Shown one piece after another: positions 18,530 through 27,110 of a stretch of DNA of 64,000 nucleotides. This DNA is from Chlorobiota bacterium (GTDB lineage: Bacteria; Bacteroidota; Bacteroidia; Bacteroidales; VadinHA17): assembly GCA_013152085.1 (NCBI GenBank), contig JAADHC010000058.1, forward strand, positions 48,501 through 112,500, given 5' to 3'. A program made the position numbers and the translations under genes. Each line of letters opens with the position of its first letter. Positions within the stretch are counted from its first letter, which is position 1. The notes under the pieces were generated by a model. That model was given only the letters and a program-made list of their open reading frames with translations, made no database searches and was not told where the DNA came from.

Positions 18530-19279
18530 ATGTCAGGACATAGTAAATGGTCGACAATTAAAAGGAAAAAAGGAGCCATTGATGCCAAACGTTCGAAACT
18601 TTTTTCCAAACTGGTTAAGGAAATACAAATAGCTACGAGAGAAGGAGGTCCTGATCAATCGATGAATTCGAGACTGCGCCTTGCTGTCCAAAATGCAAAA
18701 GGAGCCAATATGCCCAAGGATAATATTGAAAGGGCAATTTCCAAGGCATCTTCCGAAGGGACAAATTATCAGGAACTTACATTTGAAGGTTATGCCCCTG
18801 GCGGAGTGGCTGTTTTCCTGGAATGTCTTACTGATAATAAAAACCGTACGGTAAGCTCTGTAAGATCTCTTTTTACCAAAAGGGGTGGGAATCTGGGGAC
18901 AAACGGCTCTTTAAGTTTTCTTTTTGACCGAAAAGGGGTTTTTACCCTTAAAAAAGGAAATTTTGATCCTGAAGAACTTGAACTCGAAATGATTGATGCC
19001 GGTGCCGAAGACATTGAAGATGAAGGAGAAACTATCGTTGTCATTTGTGCCATGGAAGATTTCGGGAATCTCCAGAAAAAACTGGAAACCCTTGGAATCG
19101 ATGCCGAAAATGCAGAGCTGCAAAGAATCCCGAATACTACAAAAAAACTGGATGTTGAGGATGCCATGAAGGTACTTCGCCTTGTCGAGGATTTTGAAGA
19201 TGATGACGATGTGCAAAACGTATATCATAATCTTGAAATGACGGATGAACTGGAACTTGCCTTGCAGGAATCAGGATAG
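18530..19279 (+). CDS. yebC: YebC/PmpR-family protein (TACO1-like)
   Basis: 249 aa. The N-terminus MSGHSKWSTIKRKKGAIDAK is the family signature, followed by SKLFSKLVKEIQIATREGG and GANMPKDNIERAI. The protein is cytoplasmic. Some members act as transcriptional regulators, and others have been linked to translation of proline-rich stretches. The acidic C-terminal end (VEDFEDDDDVQNVYHNLEM) is also typical. It is a single gene with its own likely promoter. Confidence 0.95.
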   Translation: MSGHSKWSTIKRKKGAIDAKRSKLFSKLVKEIQIATREGGPDQSMNSRLRLAVQNAKGANMPKDNIERAISKASSEGTNYQELTFEGYAPGGVAVFLECLTDNKNRTVSSVRSLFTKRGGNLGTNGSLSFLFDRKGVFTLKKGNFDPEELELEMIDAGAEDIEDEGETIVVICAMEDFGNLQKKLETLGIDAENAELQRIPNTTKKLDVEDAMKVLRLVEDFEDDDDVQNVYHNLEMTDELELALQESG

Positions 19280-19356
19280 CCTGTGTATCTGATTTTCAAA
19301 ATATTGCAAATATCCGGAAAGTTATTCCGCTTAAAATTTGGGACAGGATCGACACA

Positions 19357-19836
19357 ATGATATTATTTAAAAAGTCAGGTTTTTCCCTGATACTTCTGGT
19401 GCTGTTTTCGGGTTGTATGCCTTCGGGTAAAATCGAAGTAGGTAAAATACATTCTTTTGGTTATCGTTTAAAAGGATCCGGGAAAATAAAAGCTGCATTG
19501 ATGGTGCCTGTTTCAAATCAAACGAATTCACAGATGAAAATAAAAAAATTCGAATTCGTATTACTTGCAGATAATGAGGAAATTGGTAAAATGTCCGGGA
19601 CGGATAAAATTCTTATTAAAGCGATGTCAGACAGTACATATGCTTTTCCTGTTATCATTGATTATGAACCTTCAGTCTCGCGAGAGATAAAAACACTGAT
19701 CCGTCTATTCAGAGATGGCAGCATAAGTATTTTGGTGAATGGTAAAATTAGTGGTTGTGCAGGGATCTTTCCCTTTCGCCGTAAAATCCATCAGGAGGCT
19801 ATCCTCCGCTTTAAAAAACAAACAAATGAATTTTAA
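19357..19836 (+). CDS. Lipoprotein with an LEA14-like domain
   Basis: 159 aa. The N-terminus MILFKKSGFSLILLVLFSGC is a lipoprotein signal with a LFSGC lipobox. The mature part has the beta-sandwich pattern of LEA14/WHy-type domains (AALMVPVSNQTNSQMKIKKFEFVLLADNEEIGKM, then strands ending in ILVNGKISGCAGIFPFRRK). It is probably anchored in the envelope. The family assignment is by pattern. It lies 77 bases after yebC and probably has its own promoter. Confidence 0.72.
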   Translation: MILFKKSGFSLILLVLFSGCMPSGKIEVGKIHSFGYRLKGSGKIKAALMVPVSNQTNSQMKIKKFEFVLLADNEEIGKMSGTDKILIKAMSDSTYAFPVIIDYEPSVSREIKTLIRLFRDGSISILVNGKISGCAGIFPFRRKIHQEAILRFKKQTNEF

Positions 19837-19930
19837 AACATTGAAAGAAGTATATGTCAGCATATCAAATAGATACAGATGTGATTCCATTTACTTTGTC
19901 CACCATAATATTTATGATATGCAGGTCATC

Positions 19931-19962
19931 TTTGAAAAGTTTAAAACAATTTTCTAACTTTG
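19931..19962 (+). promoter_or_regulatory. Promoter of uspA
   Basis: TTTG (19931-19934), a 20-base spacer and TAACTTTG (19955-19962) give a near-perfect Bacteroidota promoter. The uspA ATG is 38 bases downstream. Confidence 0.65.
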
Positions 19963-20000
19963 GTTAATTCTAAATTATTGTTTGTCTAAAAATTAAGACC

Positions 20001-20849
20001 ATGCAAAACATTCTTGTTCCCGTTGATTTCTCCAAAGATTCAATGAATGCCCTCGATCATGCTGTTTATCTTGCCAATATAATGCAGAAAAGCGTAAAGA
20101 TCATTCATGTAAGAAAGGATAAAAATTATGATGATCCTTTCGTAATACAAGGGAGAGACAAAGCTTATAAAAAAACAACCGAAGATTTTTGTGATGAGAT
20201 TATCAATGAATATAGGCCAAAGTACAAGGCTAAGGGAACGTTCGATTATGTAGTTAAGGAAGGGAAAATATATAAAGGCATTACCGAGCAGGCCGAGCGG
20301 GATAAATCATTGATGATTATGATGGGAACACATGGTGTTTCGGGATTTGAAGAATTCTGGGTGGGAAGTAATGCTTACAGGGTTGTTTGTAAAGCCCCCT
20401 GTCCTGTTTACACTGTAAGGAACGGTTATAAAAGCAAGAGTATTAAAAAGATTGTACTTCCGATTGATGCTGTCCGGGAAACGAGAATGAAAATCCCTTT
20501 TACTGCCGAACTCGCTACATTCACAGGCGCTGAGGTACATGTTATTGCCGTAAGGGAAACAAATCGTCGGGATATCATTCTAAGATTGGAAAAATATGCT
20601 GAACAGGCTGAAGAATACTTGAAAAACAGAAATATCCGGGTTGTAAAAGATTCGTTCAAAGGGTCCGACGTCTCTGATTTGACCATAGCCTATGCCGTGC
20701 ATAACCATGCAAGCCTTATTTCCATTGTTAGTAACCAGCGTGGGACACCTATCAATTTATCCATTAGTACTACGGCTCAGGAAATGGTTAATCATTCACC
20801 CATTCCTATTTTGAGCATACATCCGAGTTATTCAAGTTTTAAAGGATGA
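20001..20849 (+). CDS. Tandem universal stress protein (UspA)
   Basis: 282 aa with two Usp domains in tandem. Domain 1 covers about 1-145 and starts MQNILVPVDFSKDSMNALDH, with a MMGTHGVSGFEEFWVGSNAYRVV motif. Domain 2 covers about 150-280 and starts KIVLPIDAVRETR, but its nucleotide-binding GxxG region is poorly kept (SIVSNQRGTPINLSISTTAQEMV). The protein is cytoplasmic with a stress-associated role. The stop overlaps the start of the following SPOR gene (ATGA), so they are translationally coupled. Confidence 0.9.
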   Translation: MQNILVPVDFSKDSMNALDHAVYLANIMQKSVKIIHVRKDKNYDDPFVIQGRDKAYKKTTEDFCDEIINEYRPKYKAKGTFDYVVKEGKIYKGITEQAERDKSLMIMMGTHGVSGFEEFWVGSNAYRVVCKAPCPVYTVRNGYKSKSIKKIVLPIDAVRETRMKIPFTAELATFTGAEVHVIAVRETNRRDIILRLEKYAEQAEEYLKNRNIRVVKDSFKGSDVSDLTIAYAVHNHASLISIVSNQRGTPINLSISTTAQEMVNHSPIPILSIHPSYSSFKG

Positions 20850-21295
20850 ATAAAGAAATAATTTTTTTATACCTGATGATTTTTCCATGGTCTGGAGTAT
20901 CCGGTCAGGCTTTATCCGGTATCCCGGAAAATCGCGAAAATATAAATAGCAGTGGAGTAATTATTCATGTCGATCCGCGCATTGACAGGATGATTGAAAG
21001 GCTCATTGCTGCTAACAAAGGGAAACAGGGGGTTGATGGCTACAGAATTCAGATTTTTTTTAATTCCGGACCTGAAGCCAGGGATGAGGCAAATCGCCTC
21101 AAAGCAAAAATATTATCTGATTATCCGGGCGTTCCGGTTTATATTATTTTTCAGTCCCCTTTCTACAAGGTTCGAATAGGTGACTTTCGTACTAAAAATG
21201 ATGCTCTCGGCACCTATTATTCCTTAAAGAGAAAATTCCCTTCGGCCTATATTGTTAAAGATATAATTCGGCTACCTGATCTCCGCAATAAATAA
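20846..21295 (+). CDS. SPOR-domain secreted protein
   Basis: 149 aa. An N-terminal hydrophobic segment (IIFLYLMIFPWSGVSGQAL) looks like a signal peptide. The C-terminal 75 residues form a SPOR domain (GYRIQIFFNSGPEARDEANRLKAKI, then YKVRIGDFRTKNDALGTYYSLKRKFPSAYIVKD). SPOR domains bind denuded glycan strands of peptidoglycan at division sites. The start overlaps the uspA stop by 4 bases. Confidence 0.85.
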   Translation: MNKEIIFLYLMIFPWSGVSGQALSGIPENRENINSSGVIIHVDPRIDRMIERLIAANKGKQGVDGYRIQIFFNSGPEARDEANRLKAKILSDYPGVPVYIIFQSPFYKVRIGDFRTKNDALGTYYSLKRKFPSAYIVKDIIRLPDLRNK

Positions 21296-21385
21296 TCTGA
21301 CCGGCCTGAGATCTTACTGATCATTGGATTTCCCTGGTTTATTTGGATGGCTCCCAAATAATGTTGAGAAGTATGTTTTTATCCT

Positions 21386-21393
21386 TATTTTTG
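21386..21393 (+). promoter_or_regulatory. Putative -7 box upstream of the purF-like gene
   Basis: TATTTTTG fits TAnnTTTG. GTTG ends at 21366, giving a 19-base spacer to an imperfect -33 box. The start codon is 37 bases downstream. Confidence 0.5.
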
Positions 21394-21430
21394 AGCAGGA
21401 TTTAGATGTTAAAAAGAGTCTGAGGCTTCT

Positions 21431-23329
21431 ATGAGTGAACTGATAAAACATGAATGTGGTGTTGTCCTGATCAGGCTACTAAAACCTCTTGAGTATTATC
21501 AACTTAAATATGGTTCATGGCGGTATGGTTTGCAAAAACTGTACCTGCTCATGGAAAAACAACACAACCGCGGTCAGGACGGAGCCGGCATTGCATGCCT
21601 GAAACTTGATACACAACCGGGGCAGAAGTATATTTATCGTTTTCGTTCGAACTCTAAAACCCCCATTCAGGATATTTTTACTAAAGCCAATAAGAAATTT
21701 ACAGGAAAACACCGCCACCGGCAATTGCTCAGGGATCCGTTATGGGCAAAAGAGAATATCCCTTTTGCGGGAGAACTGTACATGGGACATTTACGTTATG
21801 GTACCTTTGGGGGTAATAATATTGAACATGTTCATCCTGTATTGCGTGAAAACAATTGGAGGTCACGAAACCTTATTCTTGCCGGTAATTTTAATATGAC
21901 TAATGTGGATGAGCTTTTTCAGATCTTAATTGAAATAGGTCAAACGCCTAAAGATTTCTCAGATACAGTTACCGTCCTCGAGAATATGGGGCATTTTCTT
22001 GATGAAGAAAATGAACGGCTTTTCCGTATTTACAAGAATAAAGGATATTCAAATCAGCAGATTAGCATTCATATCGAAAAAAAGCTGGATGTTACCAGGG
22101 TACTCACTGCAGCAAGCAAACGCTGGGACGGTGGTTATGTAATTACAGGAATGTTTGGCCATGGAGATGCCTTTGTTATGCGTGATCCGTGGGGTATCCG
22201 GCCTGCCTTTTATTACCATGATGACGAAATCGTTGTGGCAACATCAGAAAGACCGGTTATCCAAACAGCCTTTAATAAAACTTTGAATCAGATCAATGCT
22301 TTACCTCGTGGACATGCTTTGATAATAAAGAAAAACGGACAGGTCTCTGTCGAAATGGTCAGGGAACCCCTCGAAAAAAAATCATGTTCATTTGAAAGAA
22401 TATATTTTTCAAGGGGAAGCGATGCCTGCATTTATCAGGAAAGAAAAAAACTGGGTCATCTTCTGGTTCCCGCCATTCTTAAGACAATAGATTATGATGT
22501 CGAAAATACGGTCTTTTCTTTTATTCCGAATACTGCCGAATCAGCTTTTTACGGGATGATTCAGGGGATTGAAGATTATCTGAATGAAGAAAAAGTTAAG
22601 CAACTGCAAACCTTGACTTACCCTCCGGATCCGGCCTTGCTGCATAAAATTATTAATATCCGGCCTCGCGTAGAAAAATTAGCTGTCAAAGATATTAAAT
22701 TACGTACTTTCATCGCAGAGGATGAGGGAAGGGATGATCTGGTGGGACATGTTTATGATATTACTTATGGTACTATCCGGGAAAAAAAAGACAACCTTGT
22801 AATTATTGATGATTCCATTGTCAGGGGAACTACCCTTAAGAAAAGTATTATTAAAATACTGGATCGTTTGCACCCTAAAAAAATTGTGATTGTTTCCTCT
22901 TCACCTCAGATACGCTATCCCGATTGTTATGGTATTGATATGGCCAAACTGGCAGACTTTATAGCTTTTAAGGCTGCGATTGAGTTGCTTAAAGAGACGG
23001 GCAGGGAAAACCTAATCAATCAGGTGTATCTGAAAGCCAAACAACAGAATGAACGACCTAAAGAGGAAATTCCGAATTACGTCAGAGAAATCTATGCTCC
23101 GTTTTCAGCCCGTGAAATTTCTGTCAAAATCTCTGAAATGCTGAAAACACCTGAAATCGAGTCTGACCTGGAGGTTGTCTATCAAACCATTGAAAATCTG
23201 CATGAAGCATGTCCCGATGATTTAGGAGACTGGTATTTTACAGGTAATTATCCAACCCCGGGAGGAAATTTTGTGGTTAACCGATCTTTTGTTAATTATA
23301 TTGAAGGGAAAGACGAACGCGCTTATTAA
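21431..23329 (+). CDS. purF: Amidophosphoribosyltransferase, long Bacteroidetes form
   Basis: 632 aa. PurF makes phosphoribosylamine from PRPP and glutamine in the first step of purine synthesis. Cys9 in MSELIKHECGVV should become the N-terminal nucleophile after removal of a short propeptide. The Ntn glutaminase domain shows NRGQDGAGIA and MGHLRYGTFG. The PRPP-binding loop is VIIDDSIVRGTT at about 456-468. It is about 130-160 residues longer than E. coli or B. subtilis PurF because of insertions in the glutaminase half and a C-terminal tail. I recall similarly long forms in Bacteroides, so this is a lineage feature rather than a fusion. Confidence 0.87.
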   Translation: MSELIKHECGVVLIRLLKPLEYYQLKYGSWRYGLQKLYLLMEKQHNRGQDGAGIACLKLDTQPGQKYIYRFRSNSKTPIQDIFTKANKKFTGKHRHRQLLRDPLWAKENIPFAGELYMGHLRYGTFGGNNIEHVHPVLRENNWRSRNLILAGNFNMTNVDELFQILIEIGQTPKDFSDTVTVLENMGHFLDEENERLFRIYKNKGYSNQQISIHIEKKLDVTRVLTAASKRWDGGYVITGMFGHGDAFVMRDPWGIRPAFYYHDDEIVVATSERPVIQTAFNKTLNQINALPRGHALIIKKNGQVSVEMVREPLEKKSCSFERIYFSRGSDACIYQERKKLGHLLVPAILKTIDYDVENTVFSFIPNTAESAFYGMIQGIEDYLNEEKVKQLQTLTYPPDPALLHKIINIRPRVEKLAVKDIKLRTFIAEDEGRDDLVGHVYDITYGTIREKKDNLVIIDDSIVRGTTLKKSIIKILDRLHPKKIVIVSSSPQIRYPDCYGIDMAKLADFIAFKAAIELLKETGRENLINQVYLKAKQQNERPKEEIPNYVREIYAPFSAREISVKISEMLKTPEIESDLEVVYQTIENLHEACPDDLGDWYFTGNYPTPGGNFVVNRSFVNYIEGKDERAY

Positions 23330-23337
23330 GGGACCGA

Positions 23338-24291
23338 CTATTTTTGACCAGGGATTTTATAATCTTCCCTGTAGGAAGCCAGATGACGATTTATTTTTGA
23401 TATATACATATCCCTGAGCGTAATCATGATTCCGGTTTCTTCAACATCTCCGAAAGCGTGATTAATGACTGTCCCGAATACCCGCATGGTAGGCGAGAGA
23501 TTCATATATGCGTTAAACAGCGGCGGTATATTTTCTCCCATTTCACGGACGGTTTTCGAAAGTATACGGTAATCCTCCAGATAGTCTTTCCCTGAAAATA
23601 TTTCCCCAAATTCTTCCCGGTTATACTCAAGATTTAACGGATACTTTGGGATCACCAGATCTTCCGGATCATGAAAATATTTATCAAGAAAATATAAAAT
23701 CAGCTTACGCGCTTCTTTATGAAAATGGGGATACATCGTCATCTTGCCGAAGAAATAACGAACATGTGGATTTTCAATCACAATTGCCCCCAATCCGTCC
23801 CACAGATTATCAAGAGCAAAAAGACCTTTCCTTCGGGACCTGCTGGTACCCTGGTAATCGGGTTGTACAAAGGATCGGCCAAGTTCTATCATATGAGGCA
23901 GGTAGTCGCGGATAAATTTTTCGTTGAATGTGAACAGTTTCGAAGTAGCCAGATGATCACTATCGCAATGATTTTTCTTCAAATTAGAGCATATGATGAA
24001 CCGGTAACCTCCCAGAATTTCTTCTTCATCAGGGTCCCAGACAATCAATTGATGATAAGGATGTTCCCCCAGATCATAATGATCTATATCCAGCTCTTTT
24101 CCGGTACCACCACCGGCCAGCCGGAAAGTAATTTCTCTCAGTCGACCCAACTCCCGCATCAGATTAGGACTGTCTTTATGCGTGAAAACATATACCTCAT
24201 TCCCGCCATTGTTGGTTTTTCGTACAAATTTGTCCGGAGTAAGTTCTGCTTTAATGGCTTCTTTGGGTACCGGTGGGATAATCTTTTCCAT
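23338..24291 (-). CDS. glsB: N-acyltransferase of glycine-lipid/ornithine-lipid type (GlsB/OlsB-like)
   Basis: 317 aa with a GNAT-like fold of the OlsB/hemolysin-like N-acyltransferase family: MRELGRLREITFRLAGGGTGKELDID, then IVWDPDEEEILGGYRFI and MIELGRSFVQPDYQG. In Bacteroides thetaiotaomicron the neighbouring pair glsB/glsA makes N-acyl and O-acyl glycine lipids. Here the same pair occurs: the PlsC-like gene ends 41 bases upstream on the same strand. The protein would N-acylate glycine (or a related amino acid) with a 3-hydroxy acyl chain from ACP. The substrate is inferred from context. Confidence 0.82.
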   Translation of the reverse strand: MEKIIPPVPKEAIKAELTPDKFVRKTNNGGNEVYVFTHKDSPNLMRELGRLREITFRLAGGGTGKELDIDHYDLGEHPYHQLIVWDPDEEEILGGYRFIICSNLKKNHCDSDHLATSKLFTFNEKFIRDYLPHMIELGRSFVQPDYQGTSRSRRKGLFALDNLWDGLGAIVIENPHVRYFFGKMTMYPHFHKEARKLILYFLDKYFHDPEDLVIPKYPLNLEYNREEFGEIFSGKDYLEDYRILSKTVREMGENIPPLFNAYMNLSPTMRVFGTVINHAFGDVEETGIMITLRDMYISKINRHLASYREDYKIPGQK

Positions 24292-24332
24292 AAATCTGTT
24301 GATTTTGCGGAAATCTAAAATAAGGAAAATTG

Positions 24333-25178
24333 TTATATGTTAAGTGCTGCTTTATGTTTTTCACCAAGGTTGTATACAACTTTTTTTACATAATCAGCCC
24401 ATTGTACAGGAGTTCGTGATTTGTCAAACAGGGTATATGAGATCGGTTTCCCAAATATGAGTGTTAATTCCTTCCCTTTTTGTTTGAACATTTCATGTGG
24501 TAAATAAATCATTTCAAAATTCGACTTTATACCCAGGAATACCCTGAGGTTGGACAGGTTATAAAAGAACCCGGAATTCCTGCCTGAAAAAAAGACAGGT
24601 AAAATATCCCTTTCATAGGTAACCGCCTTGGAAATAAAATGCTTTTTCCATTCAATATCCATAATTACACCGGAATGCTTCCTCGAACAAAGACCCGCAG
24701 GAAAATTTAGAATCTGGGATTCCGAAGCATATGCATCTTCAATTGCCCGGGCAGCAACCCTGCTTTGTGCCCCATGCTTGTTTACAGGAAGAAAAATGTT
24801 GTTAAGATTATAAATATTTAACAATAAATCATTCACCGGAAATTTTATGTCGGGAAAAAGAGTTCCTACTTCCTGAATAAATACCAACCCATCCAGCCCG
24901 CCAAGCGGATGATTGGAAACAAAGATAAACCGGCCGTTTTTCGGAATATTCTCTTTCCCGATTACATGATATTTTATTTCAAGCATTTCCAAAGCAGCCC
25001 TGATAAAGGGCAATCCCTCCAGATGACCATGTTCACTAAGAAACGTGTTGAGCTCTTCCTGGTGGATGATCCGCTTCAGATAACGGATCAGAAATCCCGG
25101 AAGGACCTTCAGTAACCGGGGATCCTTATTGTTTATAACCTTTTCAATATCAATAAGCTGTGTTGTTTCTTTTACCAT
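24333..25178 (-). CDS. glsA: PlsC-like O-acyltransferase (GlsA-like)
   Basis: 281 aa from the ATG at 25178 (MVKETTQLIDIEKVI), preceded by a GGGGTG ribosome-binding stretch. The acyltransferase motif reads FVSNHPLGGLDG, a variant of the HX4D motif with one extra residue. LFPDIKFPVNDLLLNIYNL and NFPAGLCSRK are the later blocks. It precedes glsB and together they form the likely glycine-lipid operon; GlsA adds the second, O-linked acyl chain. A general lysophospholipid acyltransferase role cannot be excluded. Confidence 0.82.
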   Translation of the reverse strand: MVKETTQLIDIEKVINNKDPRLLKVLPGFLIRYLKRIIHQEELNTFLSEHGHLEGLPFIRAALEMLEIKYHVIGKENIPKNGRFIFVSNHPLGGLDGLVFIQEVGTLFPDIKFPVNDLLLNIYNLNNIFLPVNKHGAQSRVAARAIEDAYASESQILNFPAGLCSRKHSGVIMDIEWKKHFISKAVTYERDILPVFFSGRNSGFFYNLSNLRVFLGIKSNFEMIYLPHEMFKQKGKELTLIFGKPISYTLFDKSRTPVQWADYVKKVVYNLGEKHKAALNI

Positions 25179-25199
25179 ATCACCCCATCCTTTGAAGTG

Positions 25200-25207
25200 C
25201 AAATTTA
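25200..25207 (-). promoter_or_regulatory. Putative -7 box of glsA-glsB
   Basis: Minus-strand TAAATTTG followed by CAC matches TAnnTTTG and lies 21 bases upstream of the glsA ATG, implying a very short 5' leader. Confidence 0.5.
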
Positions 25208-25290
25208 GTGAAAAAAACATCATATTTCCCCGTCAGTCCTGCTGTCCATATCATTTTTCGGATTAAATGAATTGTAAAAAGTTTTTAACA

Positions 25291-25327
25291 ATGTGGTAAA
25301 AAATGGGTAAAAGTGGGGGAAAGTGGA
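25291..25327 (+). promoter_or_regulatory. MraZ operator: four direct repeats with 10-bp period
   Basis: TGG triplets begin at 25294, 25304, 25314 and 25324, exactly one helical turn apart. Each sits in an (A)A(A/T)GTGG(G/T) or AATGGG context with A-rich spacers. E. coli MraZ binds TGGG repeats separated by 5-6 bases upstream of its own operon, and this array has the same geometry. It ends about 40 bases before the mraZ ATG, so MraZ probably autoregulates the dcw cluster here. Confidence 0.72.
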
Positions 25328-25365
25328 TATTTTTTACTTATTTTTACTTTTTGAAAATTGTAGCG

Positions 25366-25818
25366 ATGAATTCCTTTATAGGAGAATATACATGTAGGGT
25401 CGATGCAAAAGGCCGGATCTTACTTCCTGCTGCTTTTAAAAAGCAAATGCCTGCTGGAGATCAGGAGGGTTTTGTAATAAAACGGGATATTTTTGATCGT
25501 TGTCTGGTCCTGTATACCACGGAAGAGTGGACCAGACAAAATGAAAGAATACGCAGCCAAATTAATCCCTATAATAAAGAACATAATGCATTTCTCCGGA
25601 ATTTTTACCGTGGTGCAGCCGAAGTGATTCTTGACAGTAGCAACAGATTGCTTATTCCCAGGAGATTACTTGAGGAGACAGGAATACGGCGAGAGGTGGT
25701 GCTGGCCGGGATGGATACAAAGATTGAAGTTTGGGCAAGCCATATTTATCATCAATCTGCTGCAGGAGTAGATGAATTTGCCCGGTTGGCTGAAAAAATT
25801 ATGGGGAAGGATGAATAA
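25366..25818 (+). CDS. mraZ: Transcriptional regulator MraZ
   Basis: 150 aa from the ATG at 25366 (MNSFIGEYTCRVDAKGRILL). A longer frame starting at 25303 would run through the operator repeats and is rejected. Two SpoVT/AbrB-like half-domains are present (VDAKGRILLPAAFKK and then EVILDSSNRLLIPRRLLEETG). MraZ forms a ring that binds TGGG repeats upstream of the dcw operon. It is the first gene of the cluster, and its stop overlaps the rsmH start by one base (TAATG). Confidence 0.95.
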   Translation: MNSFIGEYTCRVDAKGRILLPAAFKKQMPAGDQEGFVIKRDIFDRCLVLYTTEEWTRQNERIRSQINPYNKEHNAFLRNFYRGAAEVILDSSNRLLIPRRLLEETGIRREVVLAGMDTKIEVWASHIYHQSAAGVDEFARLAEKIMGKDE

Positions 25819-26726
25819 TGCTTGTTCAAATGGCTCCTTATCATACACCTGTATTGCTGGAGGAAAGTATAACCGGACTCAATATCCGGCCGGATGGGAT
25901 TTACGTTGATCTTACTTATGGCGGGGGTGGACATTCAAATGCAATTCTACAGAGATTGAAGACCGGTAAATTGATTGCTTTTGACCAGGATGAGGATGTA
26001 TTGTCTCAGGTTGTTTCGCATCCCGCTTTTACACTACGGATTCAGAATTACAGATACCTGAAAAATAACCTTGATTTTTTGCAAATTTCCCGGGTAAATG
26101 GGATTTTGGCTGATTTGGGTGTGTCGTCGCATCAGTTTGATGAGTCTGATAGAGGATTTACATTTCGAAACGACGCTCCACTGGATATGCGGATGAATCA
26201 ACTGGGTGACCTGTCGGCGGCTGATGTGATTAACAGGTACCCTCAACAAAAACTGATTCGTATTTTCAGAGAGTTTGCTGAAATTAAGCATCCTGAAAAA
26301 TTTGTTGATGCAATCATCTTTTCAAGGGAAAAAGTTCCGTTAAAAACTTCCGGTGCGTTGGCGGATCTTGTTCGGGGTTTCTTTCCCGGAAAATTTCAGA
26401 ACAAGATACTTGCCAGGATATTTCAGGCATTACGTATTGAAGTGAACCATGAACTGGATTCATTACGTGAAATGCTGCAGCAGACTGTTGAAGTGCTGGA
26501 ACCGGGAGGCAGGTTGGTTGTGATTGCTTATCACTCCCTCGAAGACAGGCTTGTAAAAAATTTTATGAAGTTTGGGCGATTTGACCAGCCGAATGATCTG
26601 CTGGGGAGGGGATATGAAAAGCCCTTTCAGGTAATTACGAAAAAGGTGATCACTCCGTCGGCAGAGGAAGTTCGCAGAAATCCGCGGGCCAGGAGTGCAA
26701 AACTTCGTATTGCTGAGAAAATCTAA
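25818..26726 (+). CDS. rsmH: 16S rRNA (cytosine-1402-N4)-methyltransferase RsmH
   Basis: 302 aa. The SAM-binding motif is VDLTYGGGGHSNAILQRL. The family blocks GILADLGVSSHQFDESDRGFTFR and VIAYHSLEDRLVKNFM are intact. I kept the ATG at 25818, which overlaps the mraZ stop and has GGAAGG just upstream; an ATG 12 bases later is also possible. Second gene of the dcw cluster. Confidence 0.96.
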   Translation: MLVQMAPYHTPVLLEESITGLNIRPDGIYVDLTYGGGGHSNAILQRLKTGKLIAFDQDEDVLSQVVSHPAFTLRIQNYRYLKNNLDFLQISRVNGILADLGVSSHQFDESDRGFTFRNDAPLDMRMNQLGDLSAADVINRYPQQKLIRIFREFAEIKHPEKFVDAIIFSREKVPLKTSGALADLVRGFFPGKFQNKILARIFQALRIEVNHELDSLREMLQQTVEVLEPGGRLVVIAYHSLEDRLVKNFMKFGRFDQPNDLLGRGYEKPFQVITKKVITPSAEEVRRNPRARSAKLRIAEKI

Positions 26727-26737
26727 AACTACCGGTG

Positions 26738-27109
26738 ATGAGTGAAAATGTAGAATTTATTGATCATCAGGAGGAACAAAAAGAAATCCGGAAAGGATCA
26801 TTCCGTGATTTTATTGATGGAAATATCCTGGTAAGGGATTTTGTTATCCGTCAGTTTGGTTTTTTCCTTTTTCTTACTTTTCTGGCGCTGCTCTACATTG
26901 CAAACCGCTATCATGCTGAACGAGTCGTTAGAGACACGTCGGAATTAAAAAAAGAGATCAGGGAATTGCGCTCGGAGTCAATCTCCGTAGGTGCTGAACT
27001 TATGTATAAAAGCTCACAAAGTGAAGTGTTAGAAATGATAAAGGATAAAAACCTGGGACTGGAAGAATCCAAAACTCCCCCCTTTAAAATCATTGTACAT
27101 AAAAAGTAA
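26738..27109 (+). CDS. ftsL: FtsL-like cell division protein
   Basis: 123 aa with the expected bitopic layout. A cytoplasmic acidic N-terminus is followed by one membrane span at about 38-58 (FGFFLFLTFLALLYIANRY) and a periplasmic coiled coil (RVVRDTSELKKEIRELRSESISVGAELMYKSSQSEVLEMI). FtsL-type proteins are poorly conserved, so the call rests on topology and on position between rsmH and ftsI. It ends one base before the ftsI ATG. Confidence 0.85.
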   Translation: MSENVEFIDHQEEQKEIRKGSFRDFIDGNILVRDFVIRQFGFFLFLTFLALLYIANRYHAERVVRDTSELKKEIRELRSESISVGAELMYKSSQSEVLEMIKDKNLGLEESKTPPFKIIVHKK

Positions 27110-27110
27110 T

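Noticed and set aside
25291..25327. CRISPR-like or tandem repeat array
   Set aside because: Repeats are only about 10 bases with no spacers; the position and TGG core fit an MraZ operator. No CRISPR array was seen anywhere in the window.
25303..25365. Longer mraZ start at 25303
   Set aside because: It would place the first 21 codons over the TGG repeats. MNSFIGEYTCRVDAKGR at 25366 is the normal MraZ start.
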